From Bacillota bacterium (GTDB lineage Bacteria; Sysuimicrobiota; Sysuimicrobiia; Sysuimicrobiales; Segetimicrobiaceae), in NCBI GenBank assembly GCA_021324975.1, contig JAJPIA010000138.1, positions 1-64,000 on the forward strand: DNA of 64,000 nucleotides, read 5' to 3'. The notes below the pieces were generated by a model. The model did not search any database. It had not been told where the DNA came from and saw only the letters and a list, made by a program, of their open reading frames with translations. Positions 8,797 through 17,579 of this stretch are shown here, in pieces (position 1 is the stretch's first letter; the number at the start of each line of letters is the position of its first letter). A program made the position numbers and the translations under genes.

Positions 8797-10491
8797 GTGG
8801 TGGAGTCTTTTGGCTTTCCTGCCCCGCCGCGGCCAAGCGCGATGGAGTGGCCGGGCACGCCCATTGGGACGGGTAACGTCATCACCAGGGCCAGGGGCGG
8901 GGCAGCCGCGCGCGACTACGCCCTCGACCGCGTCGAGGGCCGCCGTGATGAGCTGGTGGGCGCGGCCGTGGAGCACATCGTGGAGCGCGCCCGGACGGGG
9001 CCGGTCTGGATCCGCGACGCCGTCATCCACGGCGTGCGCGTGCGCCTCGTCACAGACTCGCCGCACCTGCAGGAGTTTTGGACCGCCAACTGGCACGGAC
9101 CGTATGGGTGGCGCCGCGCCACCGAGCTTGCACCACCGCCGGCGCCGGCGCTGACAACCTATGCGCTCGCGGGCGTGCCCGGCCAGCCGCAGGCGGCGGC
9201 CTACAGCCGGCGCACCAACACGATCGTGCTCTTCAACACTTCATACTACGGCGACCTCCGGGCGTTGGTCCTGGGCGCGGTCGGGCGCATGCTGGCCGAC
9301 GAGCGCGGCGTGCATACCGTCCGGGGGACCTGCGTCGCGCAGGCCGGCCGCGGCGTGCTCATTATCGGACCCCGCGGAATCGGTAAGTCTGCGCTTGGCT
9401 ACGGCATGCTGGCCGAGCGCCAAGACGCGGCGCTGTGCGCCGACGATTGGGTGCATCTACGCTACACCGTCGCGACGCGGGACGGACGGCGTCTCACGCC
9501 GTTCGAGGTGCGGCCCGCGCACGGTCGGGCCGTGAGAGGACATCGGGTCTACCGGTGGCTGGAGGAGCACCGCGGGGCGTCCGGGGAGGTTCGCGGCATC
9601 GATCTACGCGGTGGCGAGGTCCGCGTCCCGCTCAGCACGCTCGATCTCGGCAAACCCGTGGAGGCGTACGCGTATCCCGCGGAGCGCGCGCCCTATGCCC
9701 GGACGGCTCTCGTGGCCGCCGCTCCCGACCTGGCCTCGGGCCTGCTGCGGGCGCGGTTCGAAAACGTCCCCGATGTGACCCCGGAAAACGTCCGGGTCCG
9801 CGTGCCCGAGCTCCACAGCCTGGCGACGGCGGTGCTGGGGGCGGCCGCCGGCGGGGATAACCTCCCGGGCGGGGAACGCCAAGGCGGCGAGGCATCCCAC
9901 GACGCCCTGGTGCGGTGGCTCGCGCGCTTGACGGCCTTTGACGGCGCACGCGCGGTGCTCGACCTGAGCGGCCCCTCGCTGGGACGGCGCATCGTCGCAC
10001 CGCCGATGGAAGGAGTCTTGGTGTCCACGGTGCTCGTCGTGCGCCGCGAGCCCAGAGACCGCGTCGTGCTCGGGCCGCTGGCGGTGGAGCCGTTCCTGGC
10101 GCGTCTCCTGCTCGGCGAACCGGAGGGGGCGCGTGAGGTCGCCTACAATCCCGATCGCGCCGTGGACGCGGCCGTCGAGGCGGCCGCGGTCGAACGCCTG
10201 CAACCGCTTGCGCGCTCCGCCGACGGGCCGCCCGCGTTCTACCGGGAATTCCGGCACCAGGTCGGCGTGCCCGAGACGCTGGCGCAGGAGTTCGAGTTCT
10301 TCCGCCTCCTGCACGGGGCCACACAGTGCTACGATCTCAACGCGATCCTCACGCTGGATCCCGAGGTCCGCGACCTGCGTGATGCCGTCGCGCGCACGGC
10401 GGCGCTGGCTGCGCGTGCGATGACGCCCGACGCGCGCGCCAGCCTGGACGACTACGGCCGGGTGCTGGCTGGGGCATCCTCGTCGTCCTAG
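8797..10491 (+). CDS. P-loop protein with HPr-kinase-like ATPase core, function unknown
   Basis: A 564-residue protein with a Walker A motif GPRGIGKSAL near residues 191-200, followed by LCADDWVHLR, where the DD resembles the second acidic motif of HPrK/PEPCK-like kinases. The rest is not recognised. The N-terminal 150 residues and the C-terminal 250 residues look globular and no membrane segment is visible. The frame opens at 8758, but GGGGAGAG at 8783-8790 is 6 bases before GTG 8797. It is 20 bases before the acyltransferase gene at 10512, so it probably heads that operon. A second HPrK-like protein is at 55372. The substrate is unknown. Confidence 0.75.
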   Translation: MVESFGFPAPPRPSAMEWPGTPIGTGNVITRARGGAAARDYALDRVEGRRDELVGAAVEHIVERARTGPVWIRDAVIHGVRVRLVTDSPHLQEFWTANWHGPYGWRRATELAPPPAPALTTYALAGVPGQPQAAAYSRRTNTIVLFNTSYYGDLRALVLGAVGRMLADERGVHTVRGTCVAQAGRGVLIIGPRGIGKSALGYGMLAERQDAALCADDWVHLRYTVATRDGRRLTPFEVRPAHGRAVRGHRVYRWLEEHRGASGEVRGIDLRGGEVRVPLSTLDLGKPVEAYAYPAERAPYARTALVAAAPDLASGLLRARFENVPDVTPENVRVRVPELHSLATAVLGAAAGGDNLPGGERQGGEASHDALVRWLARLTAFDGARAVLDLSGPSLGRRIVAPPMEGVLVSTVLVVRREPRDRVVLGPLAVEPFLARLLLGEPEGAREVAYNPDRAVDAAVEAAAVERLQPLARSADGPPAFYREFRHQVGVPETLAQEFEFFRLLHGATQCYDLNAILTLDPEVRDLRDAVARTAALAARAMTPDARASLDDYGRVLAGASSSS

Positions 10492-10511
10492 GCCGCGACG
10501 GAAAAGGAGCG

Positions 10512-11702
10512 ATGGACGTGGCGAACGCGCTCGCGTTTCTCGACGACGAACTACGCACGCTCAAGACCGCCGGCGCGTACCGCTGGCCGCGCGAGCTCCA
10601 CGGCGAGCAGGCCCCGGTGTGTGAGTACGACGGGCGCGAGGTCATCAACCTCTGCTCCAACAACTACCTCGGGCTGGCCAATCACCCCGCGCTCAAAGCC
10701 GCGGCGCGCCGGGCGATCGACGAGCACGGGGTGGGTTCTGGCGCCGTCCGCACCATCGCCGGCAACATGGCCATCCACGGCGAGCTCGAGCGGCGGCTCG
10801 CCGCGTTCAAGCGTACCGACGCCGCGCTGCTGTACCAATCGGGGTTCACCGCGAACGCGGGGACCGTGGCGGCGCTCCTCGGCAAGGGCGACGTCGTCGT
10901 GAGCGACGAGCTCAACCATGCCAGCATCATCGACGGCTGCCGGCTGAGCGGCGCCGAGCGTAAGATCTTTCCGCACCGCAACCTCGACGCCGCCCGGCGG
11001 TGCCTGGAGGAGGCCCGCGGGGCGCGCCGCGTGCTCGTGATCACGGACGGCGTGTTCAGCATGGACGGCGACGTGGCGCCGCTGCCGCAGCTCTGCGCGC
11101 TCGCGCGCGAGTACGGGGCGATCATGATGGTCGACGACGCGCATGCGAGCGGCGTCATGGGCGCGGGCGGACGCGGCACCGTCGAGCATTTCGGTCTGCA
11201 CGACCGGGTCGACGTGCAGGTCGGCACGCTGAGCAAGGCGTGGGCCGGGCTCGGCGGGTACGTGGCCGGCTCGCGGTCGCTCATCGCGTACCTGATGCAG
11301 CGCGCCCGCCCGCTGTTGTTCAGCACGTCGCACCCGCCGTCCGTCGCGGCGACGGCGCTCGCGGCGCTGGACCTCATCGAGCGCGACGATACCCTCATCG
11401 CGCGGTTGTGGGACAACACCGCCTTTTTCAAGTCGGGGCTCGCCGCGCTGGGGTTCGACACGGGCGCGAGCGAGACGCCCATCACCCCGATCATGATCGG
11501 CGGGGAGGCGGAGGCGATGCGCTTCTCCGACCAGCTGTTCGAGCACGGCGTCTTCGCGCTCGGCATTGCGTACCCCACGGTGCCCCGGGGCAAGGCGCGG
11601 GTACGCACGATCGTGACCGCCGGGCACACACGGGACGACCTGTCGCGGGCGCTCGACGCGTGTGGCGCGGTGGGGCGCGCCATGGGGCTGCTGCGCGGCT
11701 AA
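10512..11702 (+). CDS. PLP-dependent alpha-oxoamine synthase (glycine C-acetyltransferase / AONS family)
   Basis: A 396-residue fold-type I enzyme. It has NNYLGLANHP at the substrate end, the cofactor-binding DELNHASIIDG and VDDAHASGVMG, and the Schiff-base lysine K242 in GTLSKAWAGLGGYVAG. Family members condense an acyl-CoA with an amino acid: glycine plus acetyl-CoA (Kbl), or alanine plus pimeloyl-CoA (BioF). No biotin or threonine genes lie nearby, so the specificity is open. AAGGAG fits GTG 10518 better than ATG 10512, so the start may be two codons later. Its TAA overlaps the ATG of the next gene (TAATG). Confidence 0.88.
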   Translation: MDVANALAFLDDELRTLKTAGAYRWPRELHGEQAPVCEYDGREVINLCSNNYLGLANHPALKAAARRAIDEHGVGSGAVRTIAGNMAIHGELERRLAAFKRTDAALLYQSGFTANAGTVAALLGKGDVVVSDELNHASIIDGCRLSGAERKIFPHRNLDAARRCLEEARGARRVLVITDGVFSMDGDVAPLPQLCALAREYGAIMMVDDAHASGVMGAGGRGTVEHFGLHDRVDVQVGTLSKAWAGLGGYVAGSRSLIAYLMQRARPLLFSTSHPPSVAATALAALDLIERDDTLIARLWDNTAFFKSGLAALGFDTGASETPITPIMIGGEAEAMRFSDQLFEHGVFALGIAYPTVPRGKARVRTIVTAGHTRDDLSRALDACGAVGRAMGLLRG

Positions 11703-12895
11703 TGCACGCGGGCGCGCCGATGTCGCCGCGGGTGATCGTGGTCGGGGGCGGGGTGATTGGCAGCTCGGCCGCATACTTTCTCGCGAGCCACCCGCGGTTC
11801 ACCGGCGAGGTCGTCGTCGTGGAGCGCGATCCAACCTACGCGCAGGCGTCCTCCGCACGGTCGGCCAGCGCGATTCGCCAGCAGTTTTCGACGGCCGTCA
11901 ACATCGAGATCTCGCGCTTCGGCGTCGAGTTCCTGCGTGCCGTGGGCGCGCGCCTGGGGACCCGGGACGATACGCCTGATATCGGCCTGCGCGAACCGGG
12001 GTACCTGTTTCTGGCGACGCCGGCCGGCGTCCCCGTGCTGGAGCGAAATCACCGGCTGCAGCGCGCGCACGGGGTCGACGTCGCGCTGCTCGACGTGCCG
12101 GCGCTTGCGGCTCGGTTCCCGTGGCTCCAGACCGGCGGGCTGGCCGCGGGGTCGCTCGGGCTGTCCGGAGAGGGATGGTTCGACGGCTACGCGCTGCTCC
12201 AGGGTTTTCGCCGCAAGGCGCAATCCCTCGGAGTTCGCTACGTCGCCGCGGAGGTCACGGGCTTCGCGCGGGACGGGGCGCGGGTGCGCGCCGTGGTCGC
12301 GGCCGACGGGTCGTCCCTGCCCGCCGATGTGGTCGTGAACGCCGCCGGCCCCTGGGCGGCCGCGGTCGCGGCGATGCTGGACATCGCGCTCCCCGTCCGC
12401 GCACGGTGCCGCTCGGTCTTCATGTTCGCCTGCCGTGAGCCCGCGCCGGGGTGCCCGCTCGTCATCGATCCGTCCGGGGTGTGGTTCCGAGCCGACGGGC
12501 CGAATTTCCTGTGCGGGTGGTCGCCGTCCGAGGGCGCGGACGATCCGGACGATTTGCCGCTCGAGGTGGACGACCGCCTATTCTACAATGTGATCTGGCC
12601 CGTGCTGGCCGCGCGCGTGCGGCCGTTCGAAGCCGTGAAATTGCTGAAGAGCTGGGCCGGGTACTACGAGATGAACACGTTCGACCACAACGGCATCGTC
12701 GGGCCGCATCCATCCCTGGCGAACGTCTTTTTCGCCAACGGCTTCAGCGGCCACGGCCTCCAGCAGTCGCCGGCGGTGGGGCGCGGCCTCGCGGAGCTGA
12801 TCGTCGAGGGACGGTACCGGAGCCTCGATCTGAGCCCGCTCGCGTTTACACGCATCGTGGAGGGCCGCCGCCTCATCGAGCTCAACGTGATCTAG
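11702..12895 (+). CDS. FAD-dependent amine/amino-acid oxidase (DAO / sarcosine-oxidase-like)
   Basis: A 397-residue flavoprotein. The dinucleotide-binding motif VIVVGGGVIGSSAAYFLA lies at the N-terminus, followed by the ribose-binding acidic end VVVVERD, a central NAAGPWAAAVA motif and a C-terminal ANGFSGHGLQQSP flavin contact. This is the DadA/glycine-oxidase/sarcosine-oxidase fold, which oxidises secondary or D-amino acids. It overlaps the acyltransferase stop by one base, so the two enzymes may act on related amino acids. ATG 11720 is an in-frame alternative that removes six residues. Confidence 0.88.
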   Translation: MHAGAPMSPRVIVVGGGVIGSSAAYFLASHPRFTGEVVVVERDPTYAQASSARSASAIRQQFSTAVNIEISRFGVEFLRAVGARLGTRDDTPDIGLREPGYLFLATPAGVPVLERNHRLQRAHGVDVALLDVPALAARFPWLQTGGLAAGSLGLSGEGWFDGYALLQGFRRKAQSLGVRYVAAEVTGFARDGARVRAVVAADGSSLPADVVVNAAGPWAAAVAAMLDIALPVRARCRSVFMFACREPAPGCPLVIDPSGVWFRADGPNFLCGWSPSEGADDPDDLPLEVDDRLFYNVIWPVLAARVRPFEAVKLLKSWAGYYEMNTFDHNGIVGPHPSLANVFFANGFSGHGLQQSPAVGRGLAELIVEGRYRSLDLSPLAFTRIVEGRRLIELNVI

Positions 12896-13119
12896 CGGCG
12901 GCGTCTTCCGTGTACCACGAGGGCGCATGGGTCGGACGGGCCTACCCGGAGCGGGCGTTGGTCTCGGCCCTCATGAATCCAATCCAACGAGGGCCTCGAC
13001 CCCTCCGGCGGCTTGGGCCGCCTCCGGTCGACGCCCGCGACCGCAATATGTGCGTGGGACGTCGTCGCTTGCGCTGAAAACGCACCGAATGCCGCAATTG
13101 CAAGAGGCGTTGCGGCTCT

Positions 13120-14958
13120 CTACACGCGCTCGGGAGCCAGACGCCAGTGCTCCGGCGACCGCCAGAGGCTGCTCAGGATCAACTCGCGGATGAAGATGAA
13201 CTCCTTGGGCAGCCGGTCGTACAGCCGCGCGAACAGCTCCTCGTGCGACAGCAGCTCACGCGCCCACGCCTCGCGGTCGATCGACATCAACTGCTCGAAC
13301 CGTTCGCGCGTGACCTCCTGGAGGCCGTTCCAGTCGAGGTCCTCGTGGCGCGGCATCCAGCCGATCGGGCTTTCTACCGAGTACGCCCGGCCGTGGCACC
13401 GCTCCACGATCCACCGCACGACGCGCATGTTCTCGCCGAACCCCGGCCACAGGTAACGGCCGTCCCGGTCCTTGCGGAACCAGTTGACCGCGAAGATGCG
13501 CGGCGGGTCGGGAAGCTCACGGCCGAACTGCAGCCAGTGGTTGAAGTACTCCCCCATGTGGTAGCCGCAGAACGGCAGCATCGCGAACGGGTCGCGGCGG
13601 ACGCGTCCGACGGAGCCCTCGGCCGCCGCGGTGGTCTCGGAGCCCATCGTGGCGGCGAGGTAGGTGCCGAAGCTCCAGTTTACGGCCTGGTATACGAGCG
13701 GCACGGCCGTGCTGCGGCGGCCCCCGAAGAGAAAGGCGCTCACCGGGACGCCGTTCGGATTTTCCCACTCGGGATCCATAGACGGACACTGGCTGGCGGG
13801 CGCGGTAAAGCGGGCGTTGGGATGCGCGGCCGGCTGGCCGCTCGCCGGATCGTACGGCCGGCCCTGCCAGTCGATCAGGCCAGGGGGCGCCTCCTTCGTC
13901 AGGCCCTCCCACCACACGTCCCCGTCGGCGGTCAGCGCGGTGTTGGTGAAGATCGTGTTGGCGCTGATCGTGGCCATGATGTTGGGATTGGTGCGCGCGT
14001 TCGTGCCCGGCGCCACGCCGAAGAATCCGGCCTCCGGATTGATCGCGTACAGCCGGCCGTCCGCCCCCGGCTTGATCCACGCGATGTCGTCGCCGAGCGT
14101 CGTCACCTGCCACCCCTGGCGGCGCAGAGGCTCGGGCGGCACCAGCATCGCGAAGTTGGTCTTGCCGCAGGCGCTCGGAAACGCCGCGGCCAGGTACGTC
14201 CGCTCGCCGTCGGGGGCCCGGACGCCCATCAACACCATGTGCTCGGCGAGCCAGCCGTGGTCTCGCGCCATCCAGGACGCGATGCGGAGCGCCAGGCATT
14301 TTTTGCCGAGGAGCGCGTTGCCGCCGTAGCCGCTGCCGTAGGACACGATGGCACGCTCCTCCGGGAAGTGCACGATGTATTTGGTCTCGTTGCAGGGCCA
14401 GGGCACGTCGGCCTGGCCGGGGCGGAGCGGGGCGCCCACCGTGTGCAGGCATTTCACGAAGTCGCCGTCGCCCAGCACGTCGAGCGCCGGCTGGCCCATG
14501 CGCGTCATGATGCGCATGTTGACGGCGGCGTAGCCGGAGTCGGTGAGCTGGACCCCGATCTGGGAGAGCGGCGACCCGAGCGGCCCCATGCTGAACGGCA
14601 CGACATACATCGTGCGCCCGCGCATGCAGCCCGCGAGCAGCGGCTGGAGCGTGCGGTGCATCTCGCCCGGCTCGACCCAGTTGTTCGTCGGGCCCGCGTC
14701 CTGCTTCCGGGTCGTGCAGATGAACGTCCGGTTCTCGACGCGCGCCGTGTCGCTGGGATCCGAAAACGCGGCGAAGGAGTTCGGGCGCTTCGCGGGATTG
14801 AGCCGGCGCAGTGTCCCCTGCGCGACGAGCTCCGCGGCGAGGCGATCGTATTCCGCCTGGGTTCCGTCACACCAGACGATCCTGTCCGGCCGGCACACCG
14901 AGGCGACCTCGTTCACCCACCGGAGCAACGCTTGGTTTTTCACGAGCTCCTTGACCAT
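13120..14958 (-). CDS. pckG: Phosphoenolpyruvate carboxykinase (GTP)
   Basis: A 612-residue enzyme converting oxaloacetate and GTP to PEP, CO2 and GDP, the first step of gluconeogenesis. The kinase-1 loop [13 protein letters not shown], the metal-binding GDDIAWIK and [14 protein letters not shown] are intact, and the length matches the GTP class rather than the ATP class. AGGAGG precedes ATG 14958 by 9 bases, and the frame open to 15018 is not used. It is divergent from moeA, with about 176 bases between the starts. Confidence 0.95.
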   Translation of the reverse strand: MVKELVKNQALLRWVNEVASVCRPDRIVWCDGTQAEYDRLAAELVAQGTLRRLNPAKRPNSFAAFSDPSDTARVENRTFICTTRKQDAGPTNNWVEPGEMHRTLQPLLAGCMRGRTMYVVPFSMGPLGSPLSQIGVQLTDSGYAAVNMRIMTRMGQPALDVLGDGDFVKCLHTVGAPLRPGQADVPWPCNETKYIVHFPEERAIVSYGSGYGGNALLGKKCLALRIASWMARDHGWLAEHMVLMGVRAPDGERTYLAAAFPSACGKTNFAMLVPPEPLRRQGWQVTTLGDDIAWIKPGADGRLYAINPEAGFFGVAPGTNARTNPNIMATISANTIFTNTALTADGDVWWEGLTKEAPPGLIDWQGRPYDPASGQPAAHPNARFTAPASQCPSMDPEWENPNGVPVSAFLFGGRRSTAVPLVYQAVNWSFGTYLAATMGSETTAAAEGSVGRVRRDPFAMLPFCGYHMGEYFNHWLQFGRELPDPPRIFAVNWFRKDRDGRYLWPGFGENMRVVRWIVERCHGRAYSVESPIGWMPRHEDLDWNGLQEVTRERFEQLMSIDREAWARELLSHEELFARLYDRLPKEFIFIRELILSSLWRSPEHWRLAPERV

Positions 14959-15115
14959 GGGGGTACTCCTCCTCGCACCACGCGGCCGCTCCGCCCGCGC
15001 GGTGCGCCGCCGCGACACGCGGTGCGGGCACGAGAAGCCGCGGGTGTCCCTGTTCGGGAACGCCTGACGTCACTCCTCGTGATTCCCGTCGCGCGCCTGA
15101 GGCCTCCTGGGCCTG

Positions 15116-15124
15116 TGCTATACT
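15116..15124 (+). promoter_or_regulatory. Extended -10 promoter of the moeA operon
   Basis: TGC followed by TATACT (15119-15124) is a textbook extended -10 element, and no -35 match is seen. Transcription would start near 15131, only a few bases before ATG 15135, giving a leaderless or nearly leaderless mRNA. That agrees with the absence of a Shine-Dalgarno sequence in front of moeA. Confidence 0.5.
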
Positions 15125-15134
15125 GAACGTTGTT

Positions 15135-16379
15135 ATGCCGGGTTTGTCCGTGCTGCTCACGCCCGAGGAGGCGAAGGCTCGGTTCGCCCGCCACTACACA
15201 CCCCGGCCCCGCGCAACCGAGCGTGTCCGGATCGACGCCGCGTTTGGCCGCGTGCTCGCACGCGACGCGGTCGCCGCGGACGACGTGCCCGACTTCGACC
15301 GGTCCACCGTGGACGGATACGCCGTACGCGCCCAGGATGTGTCCACGGCGGGCGACGCGAATCCGGTCCGGCTCCGGCTCACGGGCGAGGTGCGAATGGG
15401 TGAGGCGGCGGCCGGCGCGGTCGCGCCAGGCGCCGCCGTGCGCATTCCCACCGGCGGCATGGTACCCCGTGACGCGGACGCGATCGTCATGCTCGAGGAT
15501 GTCGATCTGCCGGACGCCGGTGCCATCGCGGTCCGCCGCGCGGTACGGCCCGGCGTCAACGTGCTGCGGCGTGCCGAGGACGTGCGCGCAGGCGACATCG
15601 CGCTGCGCCGCGGCATGCGCCTCCGGCCACAGGACGTCGGCCTGCTCGCGGCCATCGGGGTGGTAGAGGTCGAGGTCTTTATCCGGCCCCGCGTCGGCAT
15701 CGTCGCCACGGGCGACGAGGTAGTCCCGCCGGACGGCCGTCCGGGTCCGGGCCAGGTGCGCGACGCGAACACGTACGCGATCGGCGCCGCGGTGCGGCAA
15801 GAGGGCGGCGAGCCGCGCTCCTACGGGATTGTGGAGGACACCTACGAGGTGCTGCTTCGCACGCTCGGCGACGCGGCACGGTCCTGCGATCTGGTCCTCG
15901 TCAGCGGCGGCACGTCGGTGGGCGAAAAAGACGCGGTCGCCCGCGCCATCGGTGAGCTCGGCCGGCCCGGCGTCATCGTGCACGGCGTCAACATCAAGCC
16001 GGGTAAGCCCACGATCCTGGCCGTGGTCGACGACACACCGATCGTGGGGCTGCCCGGGAATCCCGTGAGCGGGATGGTCATCTTCGACGTGTTCGTGCGG
16101 GATCTGGTTCGCGGCCTGGCCGGCGCGGAGCCGCCGCGCCCGTTCGGCCGCGTGGTGTGCGCCAAGCTGGATCGCCGCATCCCGTCGGACGGCGCGCGGG
16201 AAGACCACATCCGGGTCGCCCTCGAGACGCGCGACGGGGTGGTGTGGGCCGTCCCGGTGCTCGGCAAGTCCGGCATCATCACCACGATGACGCGCGCCGA
16301 CGGCATCATCGTCGTCCCCCCGGGCCGGCGAGAGGTGGATCAGGGCGCGGACGTCGCCGTCCACCTGTTTCCGTCGTGA
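15135..16379 (+). CDS. moeA: Molybdopterin molybdenumtransferase MoeA
   Basis: A 414-residue protein that inserts molybdate into adenylylated molybdopterin. It has the four-domain MoeA plan with [14 protein letters not shown] near the N-terminus, the conserved [11 protein letters not shown] and GLPGNPVSG in the catalytic domain, and a C-terminal beta domain. It is first in a three-gene molybdenum cofactor operon; its TGA overlaps the GTG of moaC (GTGA). The molybdopterin oxidoreductase at 39336 is a likely consumer of the cofactor. Confidence 0.93.
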   Translation: MPGLSVLLTPEEAKARFARHYTPRPRATERVRIDAAFGRVLARDAVAADDVPDFDRSTVDGYAVRAQDVSTAGDANPVRLRLTGEVRMGEAAAGAVAPGAAVRIPTGGMVPRDADAIVMLEDVDLPDAGAIAVRRAVRPGVNVLRRAEDVRAGDIALRRGMRLRPQDVGLLAAIGVVEVEVFIRPRVGIVATGDEVVPPDGRPGPGQVRDANTYAIGAAVRQEGGEPRSYGIVEDTYEVLLRTLGDAARSCDLVLVSGGTSVGEKDAVARAIGELGRPGVIVHGVNIKPGKPTILAVVDDTPIVGLPGNPVSGMVIFDVFVRDLVRGLAGAEPPRPFGRVVCAKLDRRIPSDGAREDHIRVALETRDGVVWAVPVLGKSGIITTMTRADGIIVVPPGRREVDQGADVAVHLFPS

Positions 16380-17011
16380 CCACGGTGGCCGCGCGTCCCC
16401 AGCCGGCGAGGCCGCGCGCTCCCCGGCTGACGCACATCGATGCGCGCGGCCGGGCCCGCATGGTGGACGTGGGCGCGAAACCGGAGACGGTGCGCGAGGC
16501 CGTCGCGCGCGGCGAGGTCCACATGAGCCCGGCGACGCTCAGGATCGCGACCGGCGGGACGTCGCGGAAGGGTGACGTGTTCGCCGTTGCGCAGGTCGCC
16601 GGTATCGCCGCCGCCAAGCGGACGTGGGAGCTCGTGCCGCTCTGTCATGCCATCCCGTTGACCGGGGTGGCCGTGGACCTCATCCCGGACGTCCGCGAGT
16701 CGCGTGTGCGGATCGAGGCCCGGGTCCGCACCCGCGGGCGCACCGGCGCCGAGATGGAGGCGCTGGTCGCGGTGGCGGCGGCGGGGCTGACCGTGTACGA
16801 CATGCTCAAGGCCGTGGAACGCGGCATGGTGATCGGCCGCATCCGGCTCGTGCGCAAGTCGGGCGGCAAGTCCGGCGATTACCGGCGCGCGGGCGAGGAC
16901 AGCGCGCCGGTGCGCGAGCGCGCCACCGCGCCCCACGCGGCGCCGCCCGGGCCGGCTGCGCGCGCCCGGTCCCGGGCGCGGAGCACCGAAGCGGGGGAGA
17001 GGCGCGGATGA
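16376..17011 (+). CDS. moaC: Cyclic pyranopterin monophosphate synthase MoaC
   Basis: The second enzyme of molybdopterin synthesis, converting the MoaA product to cyclic pyranopterin monophosphate. The motifs [39 protein letters not shown] and KSGGKSGDY are present. At 211 residues it is longer than the usual 155-165 because of a C-terminal Ala/Arg/Pro-rich tail of about 40 residues that looks disordered. The GTG start overlaps the moeA stop, and its TGA overlaps the moaB ATG. No moaA is present in this window. Confidence 0.93.
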   Translation: MTTVAARPQPARPRAPRLTHIDARGRARMVDVGAKPETVREAVARGEVHMSPATLRIATGGTSRKGDVFAVAQVAGIAAAKRTWELVPLCHAIPLTGVAVDLIPDVRESRVRIEARVRTRGRTGAEMEALVAVAAAGLTVYDMLKAVERGMVIGRIRLVRKSGGKSGDYRRAGEDSAPVRERATAPHAAPPGPAARARSRARSTEAGERRG

Positions 17012-17532
17012 GCGAGGACAAGCGATTGCGCGGCGTGCGGTGCGGCGTGCTCACCGCGAGCGAGCGCGTGAGCCGCGGCGCCGGGAAGAACGACAGCGGA
17101 GAGTATTTGGCGCAGACCTTGGCCGCGTTCGGCGCGGAGGTGGTGGCTCACGTCACCGTGCCCGACGATCTCGAGATCATTGCCCGCTCCCTCTCGGACA
17201 TGGCGGATACGCTCGGGGTGGACGTGGTGCTCACCACCGGCGGCAGCGGCGTCGCCCCGCGCGACGTCACGCCGGAAGCGACACTGCGCGTGATCGAACG
17301 GCAGGTGCCGGGGATTCCCGAAGCCGCGCGGACCGCCACCGCCGCGCAGGCGCCGCTCGCGATGCTCTCGCGCGCCGTGGCCGGGATCCGCGGGCGTACC
17401 CTGATCATCAACCTGCCGGGGAGCCCGCGCGGTGTGCGGGAATGGCTGAACGTGATCTTGCCGGTGCTGCCGCACGCCGTCGAGCTGCTGCAGGAACGCC
17501 CGCTGGAGTGGGGCCGCGAGCACAAGCCGTGA
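17008..17532 (+). CDS. moaB: Molybdopterin adenylyltransferase-type protein (MoaB/Mog)
   Basis: A 174-residue MPT-binding-fold protein. It has [12 protein letters not shown] at the start and the MPT-binding [17 protein letters not shown], and it ends with a conserved [12 protein letters not shown]. Mog-type proteins adenylylate molybdopterin before metal insertion by MoeA. GGGGGAGA lies upstream of ATG 17008. Coupling to moaC and moeA supports an assignment in cofactor maturation. MoaB and Mog cannot be separated by eye. Confidence 0.9.
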   Translation: MSEDKRLRGVRCGVLTASERVSRGAGKNDSGEYLAQTLAAFGAEVVAHVTVPDDLEIIARSLSDMADTLGVDVVLTTGGSGVAPRDVTPEATLRVIERQVPGIPEAARTATAAQAPLAMLSRAVAGIRGRTLIINLPGSPRGVREWLNVILPVLPHAVELLQERPLEWGREHKP

Positions 17533-17579
17533 AGCCTCGCCGCGCGCCCCGCGCGGGCGGCTGAGGCGGAGCGCATCGT

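Noticed and set aside
12896-13119. Hairpin GGCGGC-TTGG-GCCGCC near 13007-13022 as a terminator
   Set aside because: Only six pairs and no T-tract; such short GC stems are expected by chance in this sequence.
13147-15126. 659-codon open frame on the plus strand
   Set aside because: Exact antisense of pckG, whose motifs are all intact; the frame is a product of high GC.
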